From the NCBI GenBank assembly GCA_030686995.1, contig CM060702.1, forward strand, positions 63,552,440 to 63,616,439: a stretch of DNA of 64,000 nucleotides. Direction: 5' to 3'. The notes below the pieces were generated by a model that saw only the letters and a list, made by a program, of their open reading frames with translations, made no database searches and had not been told where the DNA came from. How positions within the stretch are numbered: the first letter of the stretch is position 1; each line of letters opens with the position of its first letter. Source of the DNA: Artemisia argyi. Lineage: Eukaryota; Streptophyta; Magnoliopsida; Asterales; Asteraceae. Position numbers and translations under genes: made by a program. This document shows positions 1 to 10,856 of the stretch, in pieces.

Positions 1-17
1 CACATAAATGAAGTATA

Positions 18-662
18 CTACATTAACATACCAAGATCTGTATGCTCTTCCTTCACCTTCCTTTTCTTGCCAATCCTATTTGCCCTTCCCCTCTTCCTTT
101 TTTCAGTAACTGTACTCGGATTAGAACTCCCCTCCTTCTTCTTCTTGCCAGCCTCCTTCTTCTTGCCAGTCCCAACAGGCCTTCCCCTCTTCCTTTTTTT
201 TGTAACTGTACTCGGATTAGGACTCCCCTCCTTCTTCTTCTTGTCAGTCCCAACAGGCCTTCCCCTCTTCCTTTTTTCTGGGACTGTAGTCGGAATAGGA
301 CTCCCCTCCGTCTTCTTCTTGCCACTCTTAACCGGCCTTCCCCTCTTCCTTTTTTTCTCTGCAACTACCTCATTGGAGCAACGGCTACCACTTCCAATGG
401 TAGAAATAGATATGGCACCGCTAGCACCCACATTTGGTTTGTTGAAGGTTCTATTCCACATCCATTGAAGAATTTCTTCAATCATCTCCTTCCCTATGTT
501 TGCATACGAACCATACTTGGCAATAACTTTATCACCAAATTCATCCAAAACATCCTCAAAGACTTCATCATTTAATAAAACCTTGCCCCACGACTTTTCG
601 AATGATTCCCCCCCCCCCCCCCCCCCCATCAACAAAGGCTTTCCCTTATCAATTCTTATCAT
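18..662 (-). CDS. AT-hook repeat protein ORF, probably carried by the CACTA element
   Basis: This is a 214-residue ORF. Residues 1-90 hold a short acidic domain I do not recognise, after a run of six glycines. The C-terminal half has four copies of a basic KRKRGR motif with a 30-40 residue period, the first three being KRKRGRPV and so carrying the AT-hook core RGRP. AT hooks bind the minor groove of AT-rich DNA, and the lysine clusters would also act as nuclear signals. The fourth copy reads RGRAN and has lost the proline. The glycine run is coded by a 20-base homopolymer (608-627), so the N-terminal frame depends on an unstable tract and the start is uncertain. It could be a captured host fragment, an accessory transposon protein or a pseudogene. 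No catalytic transposase motif is visible. Confidence 0.5.
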   Translation of the reverse strand: MIRIDKGKPLLMGGGGGGESFEKSWGKVLLNDEVFEDVLDEFGDKVIAKYGSYANIGKEMIEEILQWMWNRTFNKPNVGASGAISISTIGSGSRCSNEVVAEKKRKRGRPVKSGKKKTEGSPIPTTVPEKRKRGRPVGTDKKKKEGSPNPSTVTKKRKRGRPVGTGKKKEAGKKKKEGSSNPSTVTEKRKRGRANRIGKKRKVKEEHTDLGMLM

Positions 663-1207
663 TATTCGCCATAGCTGAGTTTTGTTCCGATTTGATTTTT
701 TTTTTATATGTTAGGGTTTGACGGTTGATTTCCTTTACAATGGATATGAATTTCTGGGTTGGTTTTGGGAGTTAATGTACTCTGAAAAAGCAAAAATAGT
801 AATCTAGTTGCTTTAACTAAATAGTTTACATTGTTTGCAAAAATAGTCCTCGAAAGGTTGGCGGGAGATAAGAAGATCCATGAAATGACGATAATGCCCT
901 CGGTGACATGGCACTTAACTGGAAAACTAACGGAAAATGCCTCTCGGTGGCTTTTTTTGCAATTTTTCGTAACGTTAGTGGCTGTTATGCGTGACTTTTT
1001 GTCTCGATCCCATTTTTGCGATTTCGTGATAGTTTAGGGGCTATTTTTGCATTTTACCCAAAAGTTAATGACGAAGGGCTATTAAATATCAGATTAAATT
1101 AATAAAATTGATTATAATTTTACTTTAATGTCCAAGAAAATTGGGTCAATTTTTTAAAGATGTTCTAAATACATAAGAAATAAAAACAATTTATAAAAAT
1201 CGCCCCA

Positions 1208-1600
1208 AATATATTCATATTTTTCACAACCTATAAAAACTATTCCAAATGCATAGTATTTGGCACCAACGTTAGATAATGTTCAAATACACATTGGTAT
1301 TTGGCACCATTCGTACCAACCGTTTCATATGCATGAGTATTTAGAACCAACAGTAGATAGCGTTCCAAATACATATACAAATTTAGTGCAGGTGGGCCCA
1401 ACCATCCCAAATTCATAAATATTTGTCACATGTAACTCAAACCGTTCCAAATACACATGTATTTGGAACCATTATTAGAAAACGTTCTAAACGCATACGT
1501 ATTTGGAACGGTTTATTAATAGCCGTCTCAAATACCTACTTTTTTGTCACGGTGTCCCCACATGTGCTAAATATGTGTATTTGGCACAATTCTTTGACCG
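1208..1600. repeat. CACTA subterminal repeats (degenerate palindromes)
   Basis: About nine units of roughly 40 bp repeat the pattern CCAAATACA...TGTATTTGG, followed by AACCA or CACC spacers. Each unit is an imperfect inverted repeat. The best copy is at about 1444-1471. In En/Spm elements such subterminal repeats bind the element-encoded DNA-binding protein, and that role is inferred here from position. Confidence 0.65.
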
Positions 1601-1634
1601 TTCCAACAAGTTTCGTCCCAATTTTCTTGTAGTG

Positions 1635-2136
1635 CAAAATATTTAAGAGACCGCCGGTGTATATTAGGGACCGTCCACAGTGTAATCATAATTAGCTAAA
1701 AACATTTGAACCTAGTGTTACGTCTATGTTTATGTGATTGATTGCATACTTGTTCTTAAGTGACATATATGATTGTTATGAGTGACATGACCACTATTCA
1801 TATTTATTTACGCTTGATCGGAAATTTGATACAAAACATTTTAAGTTTTAAAGAAGAACATATTCACCCCCCCCCCCTCTACGTTTCTAGAAATTGGTAT
1901 CAGAGCCACGTTGCTCTAGTTTTCAAAATAAATGGTTTTTAAAATAGAGTACGGTCCACGTATCAAATTTCTCATTATGAGAAATTAAATATAAAAAATG
2001 TTTATATTGCTAAACTTGTGCTAGAATTATTTGTTGCTTAATTCGTGCTAGTTTTGTTGGTTAAATGCACTCCGTATACTAGCTTGAAGAAAATGAATTT
2101 TTACATGAAAACTGTATTTTGGCTTACTGGTTGCGG
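1635..2136 (+). mobile_element. Copia-type non-coding element C1, left piece (LTR remnant, PBS, leader)
   Basis: Positions 1635 to about 1891 are the end of a 5' LTR. It closes with a C-run and TCTACGTTT, like the LTR end of C2 at 59310-59338 and, inverted, of M. A primer-binding site and about 230 bp of leader follow, matching C2 from 59339 onward. The piece stops at 2136, where the Tekay LTR begins, and resumes at 24617. No gag is found downstream of the PBS where a normal copia element would have it. A GC-rich stretch at about 1648-1680 carries GACCGCC and GGGACCGTCC, a fragment of the dyad type seen again at 24617. Confidence 0.75.
1895..1906 (+). other. Primer-binding site of C1 (initiator Met tRNA)
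   Basis: TGGTATCAGAGC is an exact match to the complement of the 3' end of plant initiator methionine tRNA. It lies a few bases inside the LTR end. Confidence 0.85.
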
Positions 2137-5100
2137 TGTAGAACCTCGTAAAAATTTCTTGTAAATGTATTGTTATTAAATAAATAATCTTTCGTTATCG
2201 TTACTAATTCCCATTTTCATAGAAAAATTTGAAATTTTTCTTATTATATTATTTTGTCGTTATCACAAAATAATATAATTCACGAAATGACGGAACCAAT
2301 TCTCGACATGTTACTCGAAACCTAAAATATTTCATTTAATCCTAATTACATTTCCTAATCTTAATTAAATTTCCTAATCACAATTAAAATCCAAACGGGC
2401 CCTTAATCTTATTCCAGCCCAGCCTCGTTACTGTTCATCAGGCCCAAGGCCAAAAGCCCAACTCCAAATTTTATGATTTCATAAATTCGACTAACATCAA
2501 GCCTCCAAAACGCCTCGCGTATTCACGATTTTTATACACGACGTACCAATATTTTTACACCACCTCGTTTACCACCTAGCCAACTATTAGTGTGTCAAAT
2601 CCCAAGTCCATAGGTCAATGTTTGATACGTTTTTAAGTGGCAAAGTGATTGACAAAAATCCAATTCAATCGATTCATATTTAACTCAAATCTTAACCGTT
2701 TTGATTCCCGTTTGTTCCTACGTGTTCCTAATAACATTTCTAACATGTTTTCATGTTTAAATGTCATCCATGATCAGCTATATTCAAATTGTACAAGATT
2801 AATCAATTCGTGTATAGAATAAATAGGTGGTCGACATGCTTGTGATTCATCCAAATATCCACCTTATTTCATGCACTCTCAAACTCATATTATATGTTAT
2901 AATATCATCCTATAAGCCTAGAGTTACTGACATGCATAATACTTGTGGTTTCCTTGAAAATTTCACACTTACGTGTGATAAAATGACACCATATATACAC
3001 CATATGCATGCACCCGTTTCTCTCAATTATCATACACTTTCAAATCTTTCTTTCTTCCTAAAAACTATATCTTGAAGGCCATAGGTTGTTTCAAAATCGT
3101 TTGGACGCAAGAAAGGGTAATCGACTTTAATATATTCGTATATTACTTGGGTTATAGTCGAACGTGATCATCCTTGTGTTTCATTCATCCACTCTCGACT
3201 CTCTACCACCCTAGAGGTGTTGTAAGTTGTTTCAAGCTCATTTCTATTCATTTCACACGGTAAATATAGTTCATGCACCATGTTTATGTTTTAGCGATCG
3301 TATATAGGTTACATATATATTTATATGTACATATTGTCATATAGATCACCAAACGTGGCTAGCCTCTATCTTGGAAGGCCTAGGAGTCACGTAGCACACA
3401 TATTACACGTTCATTTCAACGTTACATGCATCAAATAAACTTGTTTTGAACCATACACAATCACATGAAAATTCATATAAACACTTAGTAAATTTCTAAG
3501 TTTTTCACATATATATAAACGTTCCATACATGCTAAGAAACAATCATATATCTTTAAAAATCACGTAACAAGCATATCATATTTTTACACGACCTAATAG
3601 ACCACCTAGCTAGCAAACAATTTCGTATATATAACTTGTGAAAATAACTTGATCTCAACACTTAGTTTTCACCAAAGTGAATCGCCATCAAACACGTTTA
3701 AACACTTATGATTTTAACGAGTGGGCCTTAAAGCCCGATAAGCTAAAAATAAGCTCTTATTATAAGCTAGCTTATCTAAACTTTTTGATATGAAAATAGA
3801 ACAAAAAAAATGATATTTTTGATGAGCCCAACTCGTCTCACGAAGTACGGATTTTAAAACGTTAACGGGTCTTGAATTCAACTCGTTAAAGTCCCATTTA
3901 TTGAAAATAAGCACTTTTAATCAAATAAGCAGTTAAAATAAGCTTATTATTAACTTAATAAGCCACGGAAAATTTTATATAATTTTTATAATCATTTTTG
4001 TAACTTTGGACTAAAAATGTAACGCGACGACACCTAGAAGGACTAAAATTGTAAATATTGAAAAGAAGGACTAAAACTGTAAAATTAGTACTATAAGGGT
4101 AAAAATTGATAAAAGTTAATATTCTAAGCCTAGGTTTGACTATTGGACAATTAGAGGAATATAGTTGTAATTTATTTATAAAAATGACTAACGGTGTAAC
4201 GCAAACATCGTTAGAGTAAAAATGGTAAAATTGGAAAAAGACAAGGTCTAAACATATTCTATTTAACATTCTTATTTATTTTCTATTTTCGTAAATTTAT
4301 TTCGTATTGCATTTAAACTTTCATTTTAGTTATATATATATTATTTAACGTAACGTTAATAATATATATAACGATATCACAAAAATTAATATTTTTACTT
4401 ACGATTAAAAAGGTAAAACTTCGATGGATAATTTAAATAACATATTTTGTCCTATCATGCATATCATAAGAATTTCACAGCACATCATCTATTCGTCATA
4501 ACGAATAATTATTATTCGTTATTCGTTCGTAGTTACCAAATAGTATTTGGTCAAATTCTCAGACAAATCTATTTATCAGGTTGTATTTCGAAGCCGTTAT
4601 CATCAATTCGTCCGACTTTATTTTCTTCATTTCAGTATCAATCAAGGTAAGTCATAGCCTCACATTTACTTATTTTCAAACTCCGTGAGGGGGATACATG
4701 TTATAAACAGATCACAAATAATTTTCTCTATGCTACCTGACTTGATATACGTTTAAGTTACCTATTGCCAAAAGACCCTTGATCATGAGCCATTAATCAC
4801 TGTTATGTGAACGCGAATATAATGAATAGATCTATTTAAGGTTTGATAGTCTATCCCATTAATACTTGACGGAATGTCATTATGCATGTGGTTAGTCGTA
4901 TTAGTCGTGATAATTATATTTGAGTAAAAATAGGAATTGGCAAATCACCTATTACACGAGGGCAAAATTATCATTAATTTGATAACACCTCCGTATTTAC
5001 GGTATTTGTTAACGTTTTGTGTGTCATGAGACTTAGAGCAATATATACTGCAATATCAAAGTTTTAACTGATTGTATTTCCAATACAATCTTACTTGTGT

Positions 5101-5455
5101 ATCAAAATGATTACTAAATTCAAACTCTATGATATCACTCAACATTTTTGTTGACTTTTAAACATGTTATCTCAGGTATTTAGCAAAGGAAGCAAGCATG
5201 GAACGGGCGGAAAAACTTCAAAACTTATCTACTTTATTTAAATAATGGTGTAAAATAAAAGATGTTTGATTTAGTTTAAAACATCAAGACTTTTATTATA
5301 CTCTGATAGTGACCTCTTGTATTTGAAATTTTTATTATTAAACTTATATTTTAAAACGTCTCTTTTGAGCCGTTTTCTATCATTATGACTTCGATCCTCA
5401 CCGTAATACCCTAATTACCATTCTGCTACCATGTTACAAATTAGGGGGTGTTACA
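2137..5455 (+). repeat. 5' LTR of the Tekay-like element
   Basis: This 3319-bp LTR is co-linear with 21298-24616. A clean TATA box was not pinned down. Positions 3730-3965 are dense in AATAAGCTTATT-like palindromes, and 4000-4240 repeat a GGACTAAAANTGTAA motif. The short ORFs inside, such as 2827-3075, occur identically in both LTRs and have no protein-like features, so they are not called as genes. Confidence 0.95.
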
Positions 5456-5458
5456 GAT

Positions 5459-5470
5459 TGGCATCAGAGA
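5459..5470 (+). other. Primer-binding site of the Tekay-like element
   Basis: TGGCATCAGAGA lies 3 bp after the 5' LTR and matches the methionine initiator complement TGGTATCAGAGC with two changes. This is the expected primer type for the lineage. Confidence 0.8.
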
Positions 5471-5582
5471 CATAGTTATAGAGAACCAAATGTTTTCAAA
5501 CATTGAACTATAACTACACTTTCAAATAAAGAAAATTTACACCATACTATTTTTCGCCCGCCGTGCCTGCTTGCTACCATAC

Positions 5583-7965
5583 TGATCGGTCCCGAACGGT
5601 CAACCTAATTGACCAGGTGATGGTCAACCAAGTCAAACATCTAAAACCAATTCTCCGTGGAAGTATAGGGTTTCCCCGGGTCGTTATGTCCCGACGAGGT
5701 GTGGATGGTATAAAAAACGAGTTTGAAATCGGGTGAATTTGGACAGGAAAAGGTATATAAGGGTTTGAATGATTACACTAAGGAATGAGGAATGAAAATA
5801 ACTTATAAATACTATATTAACATTTACTGATAATCAGATACACTAAAAACGTGAGCTAAGTCTAAAACGCGTTCGTTTGATTTAAAATTACGTAGACGTA
5901 CGAAATAAAACGCGAGTTTTGTAGAAATAAAATACCTACGAATATGAAAATTACATTTTTACAATCCGAATAATAAAAGAAAATTTTTAGAAAAAGAAAA
6001 ATAATTTTTACACTATTTAATTAATTACTATTAATTAATTACTATTTAATTACTAATTAATAATATTTAAATTACACTAATTATGAAATTAAGCTAGAAA
6101 AATGAAAATTTAATTCTAAAAATTCTTAAATAATATAAAAGTAATTTTAAAACTAAAAATATATTTTTCCTACTTTTTCTCTATTTATTATTAATTAATT
6201 ACTATTTATTAATTACTTTAAAATAATTAAAATTAAGAAAAATAGAAAATGAATAGTGAAAATTATGAAAAATTTCCTAAAACTATTTTATGATATATAA
6301 AACCTAGAAAAAATATAAAAAAGCACTGTTGTTAAATAAAAATTAATAAACCTATTTAATTAACTAATATTACTTAATTATTATTAAACTAATATTAATT
6401 ATAATAAATACTAAATGAAAGGATAAAAATCTGAAAAAATTCCTACAATTACTTTATTATAATAGGAATTTAATAAAAATATAAAAACATATAAGTACTT
6501 GACAAAAATTTAAAAAGAAAGATTAAAAAGCTAAATTATGTTAAATAGAAGCTAACACTAAAAATTAAATTTGGTTTTTTGGAATTTTTCTTTTACAAAT
6601 CTATTAACCTACTGTAGATAAGGAACTTTTGTGAAATAAGATTGGCTGAAACTCAAAAATAAGCAAATGGTAAGCTTATGAGTTTGGCAGATTAGGCATT
6701 GAGCTTATTAGGACTTATGAAACCTACAAAAGCTTATAATAAGCTGCCAGGAAGGAACCTAGAACAACTAAGGATGAAAACCAGTTAGATGCATTCAATT
6801 TAACTTAGAACACAAGGAAAACCATACTGATAATACAGTAACAATTGAGAAAAACTTCTAAACTTTCATTGAATAAAAAAGAGTTACATATTGAGATTGA
6901 TAACTAAAGTACTTAACTAAAACTAATTTTAACACTAATTTCCTACTCTAAGACCTAATGCCAAAATTGGCTTACAAAAGAAACATTTATACTACTGATG
7001 ATATAAAAAAAGGGTCCTCTTCACTTTGTCTTCTTCATGAGGTGTTGCTTGGGGTTAATCCCAATCGTTGGATTTAAGTCTTCATGATCTAAGCCCTTGA
7101 TTCTGTTTTGGTATCATTTGTGGGTTGGGGACAAGTGTGTTGGGGTTGACTTGTGAAAAGGTCATGGTAGGGAGGCAAATAGGTGTGTTGGGGAGAGAGG
7201 AGGGGGACAATTATGTTGGGGGTGGCAGTGATGGTTGGGGGCTGGCTTGTCTGGTGTTTTGTTTTGGCGGGGAAGAAGAAGAAAAAAGGGTGGGGGTTGA
7301 CTTTTTTGTTTGACCCCGTGGGTTTTATTAATAAAATTGGGGTGTTGGGTTTATTTGGTTAGTGGGCTAGGATGGGAGTGGGCTTGGGGTAATGGACCAG
7401 GGAAAAGGGGTGGATTTGTTTTGTGTCTAGGATCAGAATAATGCAAAGGGTCCATTTGGTAGTTTAGTATAAGATAACAAGGACCAAAAGTGTGATTAGT
7501 TGAAAGTTTAGGGACCTGTTACACCAACATTCCAAAATATTCATAAAGACAAAACTTGCCACATATCCATAATCAAAGGACCTTAAATGTTATTTTCCAA
7601 ATTAAAAGTACCCAAGGACTGATTTTGTCAATTTCCCAAATTGCAGGGACCAAAAGTGTAATTTTTCCAAAGTTTTCACCTAAGGATTAATTTTGATAAT
7701 TTTTGACTTCTAAATGCCTTAGGTTGATTTTCCTTTCAAAACAAATGCTCAGGGACTAGTTTTGTAAATTTTTGAAAGTTGGGGGACTAAAACTGCCAAT
7801 TGTGTAAACTTTGTTCATTTTTCATTGTTTTTGCTCATTTTGCATCTGAAACGTATAAAATACAATCCCTGGGATATTTTTAGTATTTTGATGCATTTCT
7901 GAGCGTTTTCGGATGTTTTGGCAGTTTAAATACGATAAAAATGATGAGTGTTTGAGCACTCATCA
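5583..7965 (-). repeat. 3' LTR of element A (internally deleted)
   Basis: This LTR is 2383 bp long and co-linear with 10862-15654, but it lacks the stretch that corresponds to about 12098-14514. The missing block is bounded in the long copy by ACTGA on both sides, so a microhomology-mediated deletion is the simplest account. The outer end carries a 24-nt palindrome (7942-7965, arms TGATGAGTG/CACTCATCA). Positions about 7440-7800 repeat a GGGACCAAAAGTG-type motif. Confidence 0.9.
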
Positions 7966-8029
7966 ATCCTCCACACTAAACTATTGCTAGTCCCTAGCAA
8001 TCTTTTTGGAAAACTTGATGGATTTGAAA

Positions 8030-8395
8030 CTCTTTACCAAAAGCCATCACTTCTGGAGTAGCCAGATGTAAGAACTATGGTTCACCTGATAACCATGTGA
8101 TTTTGAGCAAATCACCAGCTGTCAACAGATTTGATTAGTCTTTACCAAAAGCCGTTTGCTTCTGGACTAGCCAACTCTTGATGGACAAAGTCAACATCTT
8201 GGTGAGCTGATTACCAATTATGGATTTTCCACTGCCTTTACCACAAGCCATAATCTTGCGGGCTAGCCAACTCATTCGCTTTATGGGATATGGCGAGTTG
8301 ATTTACCATACAATTTTGAGCAAATTGCAAGCCATAAACGGATTTGATATATCTTTACCAAGAGCCGTTTGCTCCTGGATTAGCCAATCCCTTTT
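8030..8395 (-). repeat. Four-unit tandem repeat, about 100-bp period
   Basis: The plus-strand core TTTACCANAAGCC, followed about 15 bp later by a CTGGANTAGCCA-type motif, begins near 8032, 8140, 8236 and 8352. The 15655-15933 tail contains two complete copies and breaks off inside the third core. Confidence 0.7.
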
Positions 8396-8561
8396 GTCGG
8401 TTAGACAAGGCGGACTGATAACCACAAAAATTTTGAAGCACAAGTGAAAATTTTTTAAATTTTTTGAGATTTTGGCAAAAAACGGGGGTACTAGATGGTA
8501 AAATATGATAAAATTCACTAGAATACCCCCCCCCCCCCCCCCCCACACACACACTTAGAAT

Positions 8562-8581
8562 GAATATTGTCCTCAATATTC
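8562..8581 (-). other. Hairpin beside an internal purine tract in element A
   Basis: The minus strand reads GAATATTGAGGACAATATTC: 8-bp arms around a 4-nt loop, three bases before CTAAGTGTG. The same module is in N1 at 50340-50376. Confidence 0.65.
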
Positions 8582-8771
8582 AAAGTCCCGGCTATTATGC
8601 CGACATCTTGAACGTAAATGGGCAATATTACAAGCTAAGCGTGGAAAACACCATTTTGTTTCTCACTTTTGTAATCATAGCATGGGTGACTCCCCCACAC
8701 TTAGGGTGAAAACCCTATAAGCATGCTACTATTTTTGTTTACCGAGTCGCTAGCTTGACTCGACCCCGAAT

Positions 8772-10565
8772 TCATTTGTCCTTGGGGAAGCATGATGTGG
8801 AAGAGACAATCTCCATCGGACTTTCATTCAAGATGTTTGGACAAACATTTGAAGCACGTGAAAGTTCCACACCGATGAGATAAGTACCCGACTTAAGATA
8901 GTATAAACTATAAGCGGTGATGCCGGGATCAAAGATAATGTCTTCATTCCCGAAGGAGTGAAGAACAGGAGAAGTTACCCGATAGGTGAAGAAAGGGAGA
9001 AAGATCTTGATGACAATCAAGATAAAGTCATCATCATCAAAAAGAGAATCCATAATTGGTGTATCATGAATCTCAGCATCTAGGCTCGTATGATCTAGAC
9101 AGATTATGGGTGGGAGGGTTGGGATTTTGATATCAATCAAATTCTCAACATTGAGAATATTTCCCTCCGGAACACAAAGATCAACTTTGTCTAGATCAAA
9201 GTGAAAGTTATCATACTCCAGTGGAGATATGATATGAGTGAGTTCACCAGAGAACTCCTCGAAGGTGAATGAATCATACTCGGGGAGAGACATTTGAGAA
9301 TGCGAAGTGGTACTGCCACTAATCTTCTCTCCCATATGATCAAAGGTAAAGGCTTCAAACTCCGGAATTGGGTCGTCGGAGAAAATGTCACTATCCTTAA
9401 TCGGGATAGGAGATGAAATAGGTTTCATATTGAAAGCCTCGATTTTAGAAATGAGGAGATCGACATTCAATAATGTTGCACGAAGTGCTTCATCCTTGAT
9501 TTCTGTTTCAATCTCATCATTCTCTTCTTCTAAGCTAACTAGCTTAGAAGGTAATTCTTCCATAAAAACGATGTCTCCACAAGATAACAAATCGTCATCA
9601 TTAGAATCGGAGAACATCTCAACATGATTAGTCGGGAAGACAAGAGGAGGAGGAATATCACACAAATGATCAAGAATTCCCTGTGACTCTCTTGGGATTG
9701 AAACAAGGTTCTCAACACTAGACTTTATGAATTCGTCCGATTCCCTTTCAGGAACAGAGTCAAGATGCTCGTCCCCCATGATCAAAGAGTGAGTGGGAAC
9801 CTCGGGTGTGATAAGAGTGGGTTGAGATGGAATCTCAACTGATGGAATGTCATCTGATGAATCTTTATAAAATTCAAGGATATCAAGTGTATCCTCATCA
9901 TCACTGTCATTAGGAATGAAACGGAATCGAGAGCTAGATCTGGCTGCTTTTTCTTTTGCAATTGATTCCCTAATAGATCTTTCATAAGCATCTTGGGAAT
10001 TTATTTTAGCATCCTGTTCGTCAGCTAACAATTCTTCCATCGATTTTTGGTTTGGATTATCTGGGGTATGTGTTATTCCTTTCAAGTCTTTCACTAAATC
10101 CAAAAGATCAAGGAGAAGACTTTGAGGAATTGGCTGAGGTGGAGGTTCGTCATAATACGATGTGTCACAATTGTTATAAGGAAATGGATTCCTTGTTTGA
10201 CAATCGGAGCTGAAGTGTGGACCTCCATAGTAATCACAATAGTAAAACTGATGTGGCTGTGGGTTGTATGTGCTAGAGTCTAAATTGTTATCAGGAAACT
10301 GCTCATAGACAAGCGTGTTTCCCGATTGACAATCAGAACTGTAGTGTGAACCACCACAGTACTCACAACAGTAAAACTGCTGAGTATCATGGTGTGGCAG
10401 CTGGTGGAATAAATCAGTCGTTTCATGGTAGGAATAGGGATCTTGGTTATAGACAGACCCGTTTCCTGACTCTACCATGCCACAACTGGGGCAATTGCCA
10501 CCATTATGAGAACTATCACACCATTGGCAAATCAGAAGGTGTGGGTGAGACATAGAAAGAATCAA
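8772..10565 (-). CDS. Element A ORF: Gag-like zinc-knuckle protein with a long acidic region
   Basis: This is a 597-residue intact ORF, the only one in element A. Residues 13-122 hold three tandem knuckles of the Athila type C-x2-C-x3-H-x4-C: C13, C16, H20, C25; C67, C70, H74, C79; and a third with C110, H117, C122 whose second cysteine has become Y113. Spacers between them are rich in Tyr, Gln, Asn and Pro. The rest is strongly acidic with DSDDED and DDDDF runs, then a short hydrophobic stretch at about 514-527 and a conserved-looking tail with GNEDIIFDPG. No capsid fold, protease or polymerase motif is visible. I recall similar ORFs annotated as hypothetical in composite genomes, but cannot verify this here. 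Nucleic-acid binding by the knuckles is known for Gag nucleocapsids; any role in packaging is inference. Met5 may be the real start. Confidence 0.8.
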   Translation of the reverse strand: MILSMSHPHLLICQWCDSSHNGGNCPSCGMVESGNGSVYNQDPYSYHETTDLFHQLPHHDTQQFYCCEYCGGSHYSSDCQSGNTLVYEQFPDNNLDSSTYNPQPHQFYYCDYYGGPHFSSDCQTRNPFPYNNCDTSYYDEPPPQPIPQSLLLDLLDLVKDLKGITHTPDNPNQKSMEELLADEQDAKINSQDAYERSIRESIAKEKAARSSSRFRFIPNDSDDEDTLDILEFYKDSSDDIPSVEIPSQPTLITPEVPTHSLIMGDEHLDSVPERESDEFIKSSVENLVSIPRESQGILDHLCDIPPPLVFPTNHVEMFSDSNDDDLLSCGDIVFMEELPSKLVSLEEENDEIETEIKDEALRATLLNVDLLISKIEAFNMKPISSPIPIKDSDIFSDDPIPEFEAFTFDHMGEKISGSTTSHSQMSLPEYDSFTFEEFSGELTHIISPLEYDNFHFDLDKVDLCVPEGNILNVENLIDIKIPTLPPIICLDHTSLDAEIHDTPIMDSLFDDDDFILIVIKIFLPFFTYRVTSPVLHSFGNEDIIFDPGITAYSLYYLKSGTYLIGVELSRASNVCPNILNESPMEIVSSTSCFPKDK

Positions 10566-10839
10566 AAGGTTTGGGAGGGTAAGGAATAGAGAATCAAAAG
10601 GGTGAGAGGGTAAAGGTGATTATTTTTGGGTTTTTGGATAAACATTTTGTACAAATGTTAAAGAAAATGTTATTATGTTTTTTTTTTGTTCGTTGAAAAC
10701 TGAGTTTAAAATGTTTTCGGGAACAGTTTTGTTTTTATATAATAATAAGATAATATGAACAAGGACGGGAAATTTACAAAGGATTGAATTCCAAAAGCAC
10801 TAATCAGCAAACCGTTTTTCAGAAAAACGCGCACAACCT
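10566..10839 (-). other. Leader of element A between PBS and ORF
   Basis: These 274 bp are AT-rich and have no ORF or repeat that I can support. This is the expected 5' leader, where packaging signals would lie. Confidence 0.5.
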
Positions 10840-10856
10840 CCCCGGCAGTGGCGCCA
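10840..10856 (-). other. Primer-binding site of element A (Asp tRNA type)
   Basis: The minus strand reads TGGCGCCACTGCCGGGG, five bases inside the LTR. It matches the plant tRNA-Asp complement with about two changes and is identical to the PBS of element B at 44300-44316. Confidence 0.82.

Larger units (their letters stand above)
1..1634. mobile_element. CACTA-type DNA transposon, right end (left end outside window)
   Basis: The right edge at 1620-1634 reads, on the minus strand, CACTACAAGAAAATT, the hallmark terminal inverted repeat of plant CACTA (En/Spm) elements. Inside it, at about 1208-1600, lies a run of degenerate palindromic repeats typical of CACTA subterminal regions. The AT-hook ORF at 18-662 reads away from this terminus and is probably inside the element. 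Positions 663-1200 hold no ORF I trust, only AT-rich sequence. The opposite end and the 3-bp duplication cannot be seen. To the right, the sequence is a copia-type LTR remnant, so the element appears to have landed in that LTR. Confidence 0.75.
7966..8771 (-). other. 3' non-coding region of element A with reiterated purine tracts
   Basis: There is no ORF of note. On the minus strand the purine tract next to the LTR reads TTTAGTGTGGAGG (7968-7980). Two upstream look-alikes are CTAAGTGTGGGGG (8692-8704) and CTAAGTGTGTGTGTG followed by 19 G (8526-8557). A 20-nt hairpin sits at 8562-8581, and tandem repeats fill 8030-8395. Confidence 0.7.

Noticed and set aside
2827..3075. 82-residue ORF, duplicated at 21988-22236
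   Set aside because: Lies in the Tekay LTRs and appears in both because the LTRs are copies; no protein-like features.
7125..7313. ORF with GGGEEEEKR-like residues, duplicated at 14814-15002
   Set aside because: Identical in both LTRs of element A, short, G-rich and without domain features.
8355..8576. Glycine-rich ORFs around 8303-8576
   Set aside because: Produced by the C/G homopolymer and CA repeat; no real coding signal.
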